Shown: one piece after another, positions 8,918-17,326 of the stretch
Numbering within the stretch: the first letter of the stretch is position 1
Layout of the letters: the number at the start of each line of letters is the position of its first letter
Source of the DNA: Streptomyces sp. NBC_00582
Lineage (GTDB): Bacteria > Actinomycetota > Actinomycetes > Streptomycetales > Streptomycetaceae
Direction of reading: 5' to 3'
Assembly: GCF_036345155.1 (NCBI RefSeq)
Contig: NZ_CP107772.1
Location: 10,168,001-10,232,000, forward strand
Length of the DNA stretch: 64,000 bases
Program-made: the position numbers and the translations under genes
Notes under the pieces: model-generated
What the model was told of the DNA's origin: nothing
Database searches by the model: none
What the model saw: the letters and a program-made list of their open reading frames with translations, nothing else

Positions 8918-9982
8918 TCAGCCGAGGTTGTTGCCCCACAGCGACTTGTCGTCGCTCTTCACGCTGGCCACGCCGCCGTACGTGCCGCCGTCGGCGGTGA
9001 CCAGTGGCGCGGAGAGCTGGTCCTCCAGAAGGCCGTCGCGGACCTTGACGATGGTGCTGTCGTGGTCGGTCTTGCCGGGCTCGAAGGTCTTCCCGTCGAT
9101 CGCGGCCTTCAGGTAGTACAGGGCGTACTTGGCGTACAGGTCGGCCGGCTGGGAGACCGTGGCGTCGATCTGCCCGGCGGCGATGTCCTTCAGCTCCTCG
9201 GGGATACCGTCGTTGGAGACGATGAAGACGTGCTTCTTGTCCTCGGGGCCCACCAGCAGGCCCTTCTGCTTGAGGACCTGGAGCGTGCCGGACAGGGCGA
9301 AGCTGGACTGCATGTAGACGCCCTTGATGTCCGGGTGGGCGGTCAGATCGGTCTGGAGCTTCTGTGCGGCGACGGCGCCGTCCCAGTTGGTGGCCTCACC
9401 GAACACCTTGATGTCCGGGTAGTTCTTCTTCATGCACTCGTTGAACGCCTCGGTGCGGTCCCGGCCGTTGATGGAGGAGAGGTCGCCCTGGAGCATGACG
9501 ACCTTGCCCTTGCCGCCGAGCTTGGTGCCGAGGTACTGGCAGGCCTTCTCGCCGTAGGCGCGGTTGTCGGCGCGGACGACCATGTAGACCTTGCCGGTGT
9601 CCGGGCGCGTGTCGACGGTGACGACCGGGATCTTCTTCGCCTCCAGCTGCGCCAGGGTCGGCGCGATGGCGGCGGTGTCCTGCGGGGCCATCGCGATGCC
9701 CTTGACGCCCTGGCTGATGAACGTCTGCGCGTTGGCGGTGAGCTTGGCGACGTCGTTCTGCGAGTTGGTGGTCTTCAGGGAGAGGCCGAGCTCCTTGGCG
9801 TACTCCGGCGTGTACTTGATGTACGAGTTCCAGAAGTCGGTGTCGGAACGCGGGTAGTCGACGCCGACCAGCGGCTCGTCGCTCGACGTGGAAGCGGTGC
9901 CGGAGCCGGAGCCGCAGGCACTGAGCAGCGCCAGGGCGGTCAGGGCTGAGGCGGCGGAGCAGAGGGCGGTTCTGAGTCTCAT
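8918..9982 (-). CDS. Sugar ABC transporter substrate-binding lipoprotein
   Basis: Periplasmic-binding-protein-like type 1 fold (RbsB family), 354 residues. The N-terminus MRLRTALCSAASALTA is a signal sequence ending in the lipobox LSAC, so the mature protein should be lipid-anchored outside the membrane. Then a Ser/Gly linker and the sugar-binding body with VDYPRSDTDFWNSYIKY, GIAMAPQDTAAIAP and FIVSNDGIPEELKDIAAGQ. ATG at 9982 follows GAGGAAG at good spacing; the longer open frame upstream is non-coding leader. It is the first gene of the operon, and its ligand is probably L-fucose. Confidence 0.93.
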   Translation of the reverse strand: MRLRTALCSAASALTALALLSACGSGSGTASTSSDEPLVGVDYPRSDTDFWNSYIKYTPEYAKELGLSLKTTNSQNDVAKLTANAQTFISQGVKGIAMAPQDTAAIAPTLAQLEAKKIPVVTVDTRPDTGKVYMVVRADNRAYGEKACQYLGTKLGGKGKVVMLQGDLSSINGRDRTEAFNECMKKNYPDIKVFGEATNWDGAVAAQKLQTDLTAHPDIKGVYMQSSFALSGTLQVLKQKGLLVGPEDKKHVFIVSNDGIPEELKDIAAGQIDATVSQPADLYAKYALYYLKAAIDGKTFEPGKTDHDSTIVKVRDGLLEDQLSAPLVTADGGTYGGVASVKSDDKSLWGNNLG

Positions 9983-10226
9983 CGGTACTTCCTCGCGCTG
10001 GTCCCGTAGCGGGAGATGTTTCACCGGTGCGACAGCTGGGTGTCGCTCTTGGAGAGATGGGATGTATATAAGGGCGTGAGTCGGGGCGCTGTCTAGTCCT
10101 GCGACGAAAGTCCGCGGAAGGTGGGCAGTATGTCCCGGTTTATCACGACCATGGAGCATCGATGGGATGGATCGAGAGTCGAATCCATCCCATCAATGTC
10201 TGTTGCTGACGGGTACGGTGGCCGGT
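9983..10226 (-). promoter_or_regulatory. Leader/promoter region of the fucose operon with inverted-repeat operator candidate
   Basis: This gap precedes the binding-protein gene. It contains a perfect 12-bp inverted repeat, GATGGGATGGAT at 10161-10172 and ATCCATCCCATC at 10183-10194, separated by 10 nt. A near copy of one arm, GATGGGATGTAT, lies at 10056-10067 beside an AT-rich TATATAAG stretch that could be a promoter element. Such repeats are typical operators. The nearby FadR-type regulator is a candidate ligand, but the binding protein is not known. The repeat also sits just behind the broken fucosidase gene and could have served that gene. Confidence 0.5.
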
Positions 10227-10604
10227 TCAGGCGATGCGGTCGGCGAGGACGGCGGGCATGCCCTTGACCTCGACGCAGACCACCGAGACGTCGGCTTCGG
10301 GAGCGGTGGCGGGCACGGTGACGTCGATGGAGCCGTCACTGACTGTGTAGGGGAGCGGCTTCGAGGGATCGTTCAGCGAGTGGACGCGGCGTATCGCGTT
10401 GCGGATCGCCGGGATGCGCAGCACTCGACGTCACCGAGGCCGAGGCCGCGCTTGACCCGCTCGTTGACGATGAGGCCCGGCTCGCGGCTGATCAGCCAGT
10501 CGTGGAGGTCCCGGCCGTCCGCCTTGAGCCACCAGTCGTCCAGCGTGGGAGTGGCCGGATCGCCGCACCGGTCGCCGTCGAACGACATGACGTTCAGCGC
10601 GTCT
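10227..10604 (-). pseudogene. Remnant of a second GH29 alpha-L-fucosidase
   Basis: Two pieces of an alpha-L-fucosidase lie in different frames. The upstream piece reads SFDGDRCGDPATPTLDDWW and then LHDWLISREPGLIVNERVK, the middle of the GH29 catalytic domain. It breaks near GLGLGDVE. The downstream piece, starting at about 10427, reads VLRIPAIRNAIRRV, YTVSDGSIDVTVP and SVVCVEVKG, the C-terminal beta domain, ending at TGA 10227. The N-terminal third and several hundred residues between the two pieces are missing. The neighbouring intact GH29 gene is a different, ricin-domain type, so this looks like a lost paralogue rather than a tandem copy. Confidence 0.8.
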
Positions 10605-10757
10605 CCTGGGGGTTGCGGCCCGGGAGGGCGAGGAGTGAGGGGGGAGTCTGCGGACTGTCGGCGTGGCGTTCCGTACCGGGCTTGACGACGACCCATGAGC
10701 CCTGGAGCAGGGCCCATGGGACGGTCACGGAAAAGAGATCCGGGTACTTGGCGCCGG

Positions 10758-12974
10758 TCAGACTTCGGTGAAGGTCCACAGCAGGTTGGTGCTGCTGCCG
10801 TAGGTCCACTGCTTGGTCACTGAGCCCGAGGCCACGTCGCCGCCGCCGTCCAGGACGAGACCGCTGGTGCGGTTGGCGATGGAGTACCGGCCGTCGCCGC
10901 GGTGGGTGATCTGCCACTGCTGGTTGGTGCCGCCGTTCCACGCCGCCTGTCGGACGGGGGAACCGTCGGAGGTGGCGCCCCAGCCGTCGGCGACCATGCC
11001 GTTGGTGCGGTTGACCAGTTTGTAGTAGCCGTTGCCGAGTTCGACCGCCTGCCACTGGAGGTTGGGGCTGCCGTCCCAGGTCCACTGCTTGAGGTTGGAG
11101 CCGGAGCCGACGTCGCCGCCGCTGTCCAGCGCAAGAGCGTCGGTGACGTTGACGACCTTGAAGTAGGCGGACGGGTCGAACACGACCTTCAGGGAAGTGA
11201 TCTTGTTCCGGACGGCGGCGTTGTCGGTGGTGTAGGTCCACGCGGTGCCGGTGAAGTTGTCGCCGGAGTAGCCGACGAGCTGGTGGCCCGGGGCCAGTTT
11301 CAGGCTGGAGAGGGCGCGCGGGGGCAGGCCGGCGAGGGTGAGCTGGTCGGCGGTGTAGTCGCCGAGGGCGAGCACGGCGCTGTCGCCGCGGTAGCCGGCC
11401 TCCTTGAAGGCCACGGCGCCGGCGAGGGGTAGCAGCGGGGGGATACGCTCGGCGAAGCGGAGCTTCAGCACGTACGCGGGCGCGTCGAACGGGGCCGTCG
11501 AGGGAAGGGTCACCGTCAGCCCGCCCGCGTCCTGGGTGGGGGTGGGCAGGTCGATGTAGGTGCCGTCCGTCGCGCCGAGCAGTTTCACCGAGGACAGGGA
11601 CCGCAGGTCGATCCGCTCCGAGTTGAGCGTCTTGATCGTCAGTGAACTGCCGGGCCAGCCCAGGACGGTGGCGTACAGGACGGTGTTCGCCTTGTCGCGG
11701 GTGAAGCGGATGTCCTGAGCGGTACCGGCCGTGGGCCGGGTGAAGGAGCCGCCGCCCATCTTCGTCGGGCCCTCGCCGTACGCCGTCCAGGCCCGGGTGC
11801 CGTAGACCGACTCGCCGTGCCGCTTCAGGTAGTCGCCGATGCCCAGCAGGAGGTCGCGCTGGCCCTGCGGGATGGTGCCGTCGGCCTCGGGCGCGATGTT
11901 GAGCAGCATGTTGCCGTTCTTGCTGACGCGGTCGATCAGCGAGTGCAGCATCTGCGTGAGCGAGTAGTAGCCGATGCCCTCGGTGTAGCACCAGCTGGAG
12001 CTGGAGATGCTGTCGTCGGTCAGCCAGTAGGGCGCGGTGAGGTCGGCGGGGCCGCCGCGCTCGTAGTCGTAGACCTCGCCGTGGCTGTCGAAGCCGTCCT
12101 TGTAGGTGGCGACGACTTCCCTGCCCCACCTGTCGGCCTGGTTGTAGTAGTACGACAGGAAGTTGAGCCGCTGGGTCTCGTCGACATGGTCCAGCCGCCA
12201 GTCCTGCCACAGGATGTCCGGCTCGGCGAGGTCGACGACCTCCTTGAGCTTGCCGTACCAGAGCTGGTTCTCGGCATCCGAACTCAGCTGTCCGTAAAGC
12301 TTCTTGAGGCTCTCGTCGGTCTGGGCCGGCGCGTATTCGTAGTAGCCGGTGTAGTTGTACGCGTGGTGCATCGCCACCAGCAGCTTCAGCTTCCTCGCGC
12401 GGATGGCGTCGGTGAACAGCTTCAGCAGGTTCAGCCCCGGTCCCTTGTCCACCGAGTTCCACTCGTTGACCTGGCTGTCCCACATCGAGAAGCCGTCGTG
12501 GTGCTCGGCGACCGGACCGGCGAACTGCGCGCCCGCGTCCACGAACAGCTGCGCCCACTCGTCCGGATCGAATTTGCCGCCCGCCGACTTCAGCTTCGGG
12601 TCGAACTGTGCGAGGTTCCCCGCGAGGTCGTCCGCGCCCTTGATGAAGTTGTGGAACGGCCACACCGTCGGGTCGCCATAGGTCGCGATGTGGTGCTTGT
12701 TCGCCTTGCTGCCGCTCTCGTACATGTTCCGCGGGTACCACTCGCTGTCGTACGCGGGGACACTGAAGACACCCCAGTGGAAGTAGATGCCGAACTTGGC
12801 GTCCTTGAACCACTCGGGTGCCGCGGTGTGATGGTTCACCGAACTCCAGTTGGGTGTATAGGCGTTGGGTGCCGCCTGCGCGCTGCCGGCGCCGAACCCG
12901 CCGCCGGCCACGGCTGCCGCGGCCACGCAGGTGGCACCGGCGAGGAACTGACGTCTGTTGACCGAACTCGACAT
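10758..12974 (-). CDS. Secreted alpha-L-fucosidase (GH29) with C-terminal ricin-type lectin domain
   Basis: Exported glycosidase of 738 residues. The N-terminus MSSSVNRRQFLAG is a Tat signal, with a likely cleavage after AQA at residue 34. The GH29 domain spans about residues 45-450, with FGIYFHWGVFSVPAYDSEWY, AEHHDGFSMWDS and the probable nucleophile Asp258 in ILWQDWR. A beta-sandwich part follows, and the last 135 residues or so form a ricin B/CBM13-like trefoil with repeats such as KQWTWDGSPNLQW and QQWQI. ATG at 12974 is chosen over a longer frame because it places the Tat motif at the N-terminus. It should release L-fucose from glycans outside the cell for the ABC importer. Confidence 0.93.
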   Translation of the reverse strand: MSSSVNRRQFLAGATCVAAAAVAGGGFGAGSAQAAPNAYTPNWSSVNHHTAAPEWFKDAKFGIYFHWGVFSVPAYDSEWYPRNMYESGSKANKHHIATYGDPTVWPFHNFIKGADDLAGNLAQFDPKLKSAGGKFDPDEWAQLFVDAGAQFAGPVAEHHDGFSMWDSQVNEWNSVDKGPGLNLLKLFTDAIRARKLKLLVAMHHAYNYTGYYEYAPAQTDESLKKLYGQLSSDAENQLWYGKLKEVVDLAEPDILWQDWRLDHVDETQRLNFLSYYYNQADRWGREVVATYKDGFDSHGEVYDYERGGPADLTAPYWLTDDSISSSSWCYTEGIGYYSLTQMLHSLIDRVSKNGNMLLNIAPEADGTIPQGQRDLLLGIGDYLKRHGESVYGTRAWTAYGEGPTKMGGGSFTRPTAGTAQDIRFTRDKANTVLYATVLGWPGSSLTIKTLNSERIDLRSLSSVKLLGATDGTYIDLPTPTQDAGGLTVTLPSTAPFDAPAYVLKLRFAERIPPLLPLAGAVAFKEAGYRGDSAVLALGDYTADQLTLAGLPPRALSSLKLAPGHQLVGYSGDNFTGTAWTYTTDNAAVRNKITSLKVVFDPSAYFKVVNVTDALALDSGGDVGSGSNLKQWTWDGSPNLQWQAVELGNGYYKLVNRTNGMVADGWGATSDGSPVRQAAWNGGTNQQWQITHRGDGRYSIANRTSGLVLDGGGDVASGSVTKQWTYGSSTNLLWTFTEV

Positions 12975-13300
12975 GAGGACATCCCTGTTGCGTGAGGGGG
13001 GACGGGGGGAGACCCGGGCGCCGGATGTTACGGATGAAGGTCGTCCACCTGTCCCACTCATGTCAACAGGCGTGCAGGGATGAATAGCGATATTTGATCA
13101 AGGGAAATGGCTGTTTATTTACAACAAGAAGGCGATTTGTCCGGTGCTAGACATGCCATGTTTGCTTCTGTCTCCCCGCAGATCAGGCCGCCCGTGCCGA
13201 CGGCCGGCCAGTATCATCGACACCACCCCGGGACGATCTTCGGCCCAGGAGTCATCAGGTCGGACACGCCGACGGAGAACGGTCACGGAAGGAGTCCGCC
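12975..13300. promoter_or_regulatory. Divergent promoter region between fucosidase and GntR regulator
   Basis: The region is AT-rich compared with its surroundings around 13080-13135, as expected for promoters. It holds the perfect 8-bp palindrome TTGATCAA at 13094-13101 and an inverted repeat ACAT-GCC-ATGT at 13151-13161. Either could be an operator for the divergent FadR-type regulator. No open frame here has coding character. The regulator start is preceded by GGAAGGAG. Confidence 0.45.
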
Positions 13301-14023
13301 ATGTCCCTGACGGACAAGGCCATCGAGCAGATCCGTGAGCTGATCCGCACCGGCGCCCTGCCTCCTGGCTCGAAGCTGCCGCCGGAACCGGACCTCGCGG
13401 CCCAGCTGGGCCTGTCCCGCAATCTGGCCCGCGAAGCGGTGAAGGCACTCGCCGTCGCACGGGTTCTGGAGGTCCGGCGGGGCGACGGCACCTATGTGAC
13501 CAGCCTGCAGCCGAGCCTGCTCCTGGAGGGGCTGGGCGGTGCGGTGGAGCTCCTGCAGGGCGACTCGGGCGCCCTGCAGGACCTGATGGAGGTACGGCGG
13601 CTCCTCGAACCGGCCGCCACCGCGCTGGCCGCCACCCGGATCGCCGACGAGCAGCTGGCCGAGGTGAAGATGCACCTGGACGCCATGCGCGAGGCACGCG
13701 ACGACGTCGAGCAGCTCAACGCCCACGACGCGGCCTTCCATCGCGCCGTCGTCTCGGCCACCGGCAACGAGTCCCTGCTCACCCTCCTGGAAGGCATCTC
13801 CGGCCGCACCCTGCGCGCCCGCATCTGGCGCGGTCTGGTCGACACCCAGGTCGCGGGCCGGACACTCACCGAGCACGAGGCGATCTTCACGGCCCTGTCC
13901 AACCGCGACGCCGCCCTCAGCAAGGCGGCCGCGCTGCTGCACGTGAGCAACACCGAGCAGTGGCTGAGAGAACACCTGCGCTCGACCGAGTCCCCGGCCG
14001 GGTCGGTCAGGAGCGGCGCTTGA
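13301..14023 (+). CDS. GntR/FadR-family transcriptional regulator
   Basis: Cytoplasmic DNA-binding regulator of 240 residues. The winged helix-turn-helix (about residues 1-70) reads LPPGSKLPPEPDLAAQLGLS then REAVKALAVARVLEVRRGDG. The FCD ligand domain (about 95-225) contains the metal-site pattern NAHDAAFHRAVV, then TLTEHEAIFTALSNRD. FadR-group regulators usually bind a sugar acid or organic acid and are encoded beside the genes they control. Divergence from the fucosidase and closeness to the fucose operon make it the likely fucose-acid sensor. Its 3' end overlaps a decayed ricin-like remnant on the other strand. Confidence 0.9.
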   Translation: MSLTDKAIEQIRELIRTGALPPGSKLPPEPDLAAQLGLSRNLAREAVKALAVARVLEVRRGDGTYVTSLQPSLLLEGLGGAVELLQGDSGALQDLMEVRRLLEPAATALAATRIADEQLAEVKMHLDAMREARDDVEQLNAHDAAFHRAVVSATGNESLLTLLEGISGRTLRARIWRGLVDTQVAGRTLTEHEAIFTALSNRDAALSKAAALLHVSNTEQWLREHLRSTESPAGSVRSGA

Positions 14024-14106
14024 ACCGCTGGTTCGTGGCGGTGTCGCGGGTCCACGGGATGAGGTTGCCGCCGTTGTCGGTGGAGGCGCCGCTGATGTCG
14101 AAGCAC
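14007..14106 (-). pseudogene. Fragment resembling the end of a ricin-type lectin domain
   Basis: The minus strand encodes CFDISGASTDNGGNLIPWTR then ATNQRFKRRS before a TGA at 14007-14009. This matches the general C-terminal repeat of ricin-type trefoil lectins (CxDxxGxSTxxGxxxxxWxC...NQxF). No catalytic domain or start is present upstream, and the frame further up has no recognisable content. It is likely the last piece of a deleted secreted glycosidase gene. The match is short, so this is a moderate call. Confidence 0.5.
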
Positions 14107-14618
14107 CTGCTGCTCCGGCACCCGGCGTCGAAGACCTCGATGTGGTCGATGTGGTCGAGTGCGGTGCGGACCGCGCCGAGTGCACCGACTCGTCGCCGAG
14201 CGCGCAGACCTCGATGCGGGGTGTGATCAGGCACAGCCCGGCCGGTTGGTCGCGCGGCAGCGGTAGCGGTTGCTCGCCCTTGCGGGAGAGACCGCCGCGT
14301 TGATCATGCTGCGGCGCCGCGAAACTCCAAGATCCCCGACAGGTCAAGCTGAGGTGGCCCCGACGTCCTCGCGGCGCAGCGTCGTGAACGCGCCCGCATC
14401 CGCAGCGAGACGTTCGCTGGGCGGACGCCCGCTTGCCGCCGCGGCCTGACCAAGCTCAAGCCGGCCAGGGCGGTCTCGATGGCGTACGGCCGGGACATCC
14501 GCGACTCGGCACTGTGGCCGGCCCCGTGCGAGCGCGGGCACCTCTTCCGCCCGCAGCGGATGGCGCGGGATCGCCGACCGGTCTGCCGAAAGGTCCGTAG
14601 GATCATCCTGCATGCCAT
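14107..14618. other. About 0.5 kb without a recognisable gene
   Basis: Open frames exist on both strands but none has a ribosome site with a family-like translation. Base composition is less regular than in the flanking genes. Together with the ricin fragment on its left edge this looks like decayed DNA at the junction between the fucose locus and the acyl-CoA degradation locus. Nothing else was identified. Confidence 0.5.
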
Positions 14619-14678
14619 CTATCCGCTAACATAGAATAATGAGGTAGATAAATAGTCGATTGGTGACGAGGAGTGGCC
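14619..14678 (+). promoter_or_regulatory. AT-rich promoter/operator island before the first acyl-CoA dehydrogenase
   Basis: A sharp AT-rich stretch in GC-rich DNA. It contains CCGCTAACATAG at 14623-14634 and GGTAGATAAATAG at 14642-14654. The CTAAC core recurs in most start regions of this locus. GAGGAG at 14668-14673 is the ribosome site for GTG 14679. The function as operator is inferred from recurrence. Confidence 0.5.
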
Positions 14679-15830
14679 GTGGACTTCGGGCTGACCCACG
14701 AGCAGGACCTGTTGCGCGCGACGGCACGGCAGTTCGTCGCCGATGTGTGTCCGGCCGAGAAGGCCAAGAAGTGGGACGAGGAGGGCGCCGTACCGCCCGA
14801 GCTGTTCCGCGGCATGGCCGATCTGGGCTGGTTCTCCCTCCCGTTCAGTGAAGAGGAGGGCGGCGACGGCGGCGGGCCGCTCGAGCTCATCCTGATCGCC
14901 GAGGAGCTGGGGCGGGCCAGCTTCGACGTGGCCATGTGCTACATCGGCGTACTCATCCCCGGGATCACGGTCTTCCGATGGGGCAGCGAGGCGCAGCGCG
15001 CCTTCATCCGCGAGCAGGTCATGACCGGCCGCCACCGGCTCGCCGTCGGCCTCAGCGAACCGGACAGCGGCTCCGACGCGGCCGCGCTGCGCACCACCGC
15101 CGAGGACCGGGGGGAGCACTTCCTGGTGCGCGGACAGAAGGCCTGGTGCACGGGCGCCGGGCTGCCCGACACCACCATCGCCACCTACGTGCGCACCGGT
15201 CCCCGCGAGCCGAAGCACGGCGGCATCAGCCTGCTGCTCGTCGACCCGGCGGCGCAGGGCGTCGAGGTGCGCCGCACCCCCACGCTCGCCCGGCACATCC
15301 TCGGTACCAACGAGGTCTTCTTCAACGACGTCCGCGTGCCCAGGGAGAACCTCGTCGGCCCGCGCGACGACGGCTGGAAGGTGATGCTCTCCAACATCGA
15401 GCTGGAGAAGGTGATCATTACCGGCGGTTATCTGGGGGCCGCTCAGTCCACCCTGGACGAGATGCTGGAGTACGCCCGCACCCGCCACGCCTTCGGCCGC
15501 CCGATCGGCAACTTCCAGGCCCTGGCCCACGCCATGGCCGACCTGCAGACGGAGATCGACTCGGCCCGGTTGCTCGCCTACCGCGCCGCCTGGCTGCTCG
15601 CCCAGGGCAAGCCGTGCACCCGCGAGGGCTCGATGGCGAAGCTGAAGGGTTCGGAGACCTATGTGGCGGCCGCCCGGCTCGGCATGCAGGTCTGCGCGGG
15701 GCACGGCTTCTCCACCGAGAGCGTGATGAGCTTCCGCTACCGCGAGTCGATCGTCGCCACGATCTCCGGGGGGACCAGCCAGATCCAGCGCAACGGGATC
15801 GCCCGCAGCATGGGCCTGCGGTCCTACTGA
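14679..15830 (+). CDS. Acyl-CoA dehydrogenase
   Basis: FAD-dependent acyl-CoA dehydrogenase of about 383 residues. Domains in order are the helical N-terminal (FGLTHEQDLLRATARQF), the FAD/beta domain (LAVGLSEPDSGSDAAALRTT and GQKAWCTGAG), and the C-terminal helical domain (YARTRHAFGRPIGNFQ, MQVCAGHGF). The end ISGGTSQIQRNGIARSMGL lacks the Tyr-Glu found at this position in medium-chain enzymes, a common variant in actinobacterial FadE proteins. Of two in-frame GTG codons, 14679 is preferred because it lies 5 nt after GAGGAG; 14673 overlaps that site. It stands alone facing the minus-strand operon, with which its end overlaps by 7 bp. Confidence 0.92.
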   Translation: MDFGLTHEQDLLRATARQFVADVCPAEKAKKWDEEGAVPPELFRGMADLGWFSLPFSEEEGGDGGGPLELILIAEELGRASFDVAMCYIGVLIPGITVFRWGSEAQRAFIREQVMTGRHRLAVGLSEPDSGSDAAALRTTAEDRGEHFLVRGQKAWCTGAGLPDTTIATYVRTGPREPKHGGISLLLVDPAAQGVEVRRTPTLARHILGTNEVFFNDVRVPRENLVGPRDDGWKVMLSNIELEKVIITGGYLGAAQSTLDEMLEYARTRHAFGRPIGNFQALAHAMADLQTEIDSARLLAYRAAWLLAQGKPCTREGSMAKLKGSETYVAAARLGMQVCAGHGFSTESVMSFRYRESIVATISGGTSQIQRNGIARSMGLRSY

Positions 15831-16339
15831 CCGCCCCCGGCCGCGTCCTGCCCGGCCAGCCACTGCTCGTGCCGGGCGAAATGGCCCCGGTCCCGGGTCA
15901 CCCAGATCCCGGAGGCCCGGGCCAGCACGGCCCGGGCCGGCAGCAGGACCATCTCGCCGCCGATGTACCAGCGTGAGCCCTCGCGCCGCTCCACCCAGGC
16001 CCTGACCTCCAGCGGCCGTTCCACCGGCACGGGCTTGACGAAGCTCACGCTCAGTTCCGCCGTCACGCTCAACACCCGGTGCAGCAGCGGCAGATGACCG
16101 AGGCAGTCGTCCAGCACCGCCGCCGTCCAGCCGCCGTGCGCCACATCCGGGCCGCCCTCCTGGTCGCGAGGGCAGGCCAGTTCGAACCACGCCACACCGT
16201 CGTCGTCGAGACGCTCGCGCCGCACGCCCAGCCGGCAGGAACCCGAACCGCGGCACGCTCCGCACAGCGCCACCCCGCCGGGGCTGCGGGGCGGCTCCTG
16301 GAAGTCCGCGCCCGCCCAGGTCCCCGTCGTGTTCGCCAT
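15824..16339 (-). CDS. Hotdog-fold acyl-CoA thioesterase-like protein
   Basis: PaaI/4HBT-type hotdog protein, 171 residues, expected to hydrolyse acyl-CoA thioesters in the cytoplasm. The core reads VAHGGWTAAVLDDCLGHLPL (the HGG-type helix) and then LSVSFVKPVPVERPLEVRAW. The N-terminus has a Cys-rich ALCGACRGSGSCRLG stretch that could bind a metal. It is the last gene of the minus-strand operon with the luciferase-like, CoA-ligase-like and amidohydrolase genes, 12 bp downstream of the oxidoreductase gene. Confidence 0.8.
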   Translation of the reverse strand: MANTTGTWAGADFQEPPRSPGGVALCGACRGSGSCRLGVRRERLDDDGVAWFELACPRDQEGGPDVAHGGWTAAVLDDCLGHLPLLHRVLSVTAELSVSFVKPVPVERPLEVRAWVERREGSRWYIGGEMVLLPARAVLARASGIWVTRDRGHFARHEQWLAGQDAAGGGQ

Positions 16340-16351
16340 CCGTTCCTCCTG

Positions 16352-17326
16352 TCAGACGTCCGCGAGCAGCGGACGCAGCTTCCCGGCGATGAGCTGGACC
16401 TGGCGGGCCACCATCTCCTCGGGCATCCCGGCGAGCGAGGCCCACAGGAACACCCCTTCCACCGGCAACCCTGCCACGTACGCGGTGACGGCCTCGGCGG
16501 TCTCCTGCGGGGTGCCGTACAGGAACTGTCCGACGCCGCTCGCACTCAGCCCGCTCTCCCGCCACTTCTCGGGGTCGATGGGGCGCGGCACGGGCCGGTC
16601 GGTCCCCTCGACCATGTACCGGCGGTAGCTGTCCCACTGGTACGCCAGGTGTCTGCGCACCACGGGCCAGTCGCCCTCGGGGTCCTCGGTGACGAACGTG
16701 GTGAACGAGCCCTGCATCCGGGCCGCCGAGGCGTCGTACCCGCTCTCGGCGAGCCCCTCCCGGTACGGCGCCAGCAGGGCGGGGTTCAGGGACAGCAGCC
16801 CCGTGCCGAGCCGGCCGGCCCGCCGGGCGCCCTGCGGGCCCTGGTAGCCGAGCCAGATCGGCAGCGGGTCCTGGACCGGACCCGGGGTGACCAGGGACTC
16901 GGCCCACAGGCCGCGGATCTCCCGCACCCGTTGGTCGGTCGTGGTGTAGCGCTTGGCCAGGTCGGCGCCGAACAGCCGGTACTCGGGCACCCGGTAGCCC
17001 GTGCCGAGGCCGAGGTCCAGGCGGCCGTCGCTGATGATGTCCACGACCGCCGCCTGTTCGGCGAGCTCGGGGGCCGCGTGCAGGGGCGCCGGGACGACCG
17101 CGGTGCCCAGGCGCACCCGGCGGGTACGGGCCGCGGCCGCCGCCGCCATGGTGAGCGGCTGGGGGAGATACCCGTCCTCGAAGCCGTGGTGCTCGGAGAA
17201 CCAGACCGAGTCGAGGCCCAGCCGGTCCGCCTCCTCGCACATCTCCAGGGCGAACCCGTAGACCCGCGACCAGCTCTGCCGCCAGGGCGGCGGGTTGCGC
17301 AGGTCGAAGTAGATGCCCACCTTCAC
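16352..17326 (-). CDS. Luciferase-like (LLM class) flavin/F420-dependent oxidoreductase
   Basis: TIM-barrel luciferase-family protein of 324 residues. It begins VKVGIYFDLRNPPPWRQSW, then has LDSVWFSEHHGFEDGYLPQP, VRLGTAVVPAPLHAAPELAE and DIISDGRLDLGLGTGYR, the hallmarks of bacterial-luciferase-type proteins. Members use FMNH2 or F420H2; the form used here cannot be fixed from sequence. GTG at 17326 overlaps the TGA of the upstream gene (GTGA). It may oxidise or reduce a ketone or alkenoyl intermediate in the neighbouring CoA pathway. Confidence 0.88.
   Translation of the reverse strand: MKVGIYFDLRNPPPWRQSWSRVYGFALEMCEEADRLGLDSVWFSEHHGFEDGYLPQPLTMAAAAAARTRRVRLGTAVVPAPLHAAPELAEQAAVVDIISDGRLDLGLGTGYRVPEYRLFGADLAKRYTTTDQRVREIRGLWAESLVTPGPVQDPLPIWLGYQGPQGARRAGRLGTGLLSLNPALLAPYREGLAESGYDASAARMQGSFTTFVTEDPEGDWPVVRRHLAYQWDSYRRYMVEGTDRPVPRPIDPEKWRESGLSASGVGQFLYGTPQETAEAVTAYVAGLPVEGVFLWASLAGMPEEMVARQVQLIAGKLRPLLADV

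Noticed and set aside
14344..14613. Possible minus-strand small protein
   Set aside because: No ribosome site, no family-like segments, and irregular composition. Treated as non-coding.
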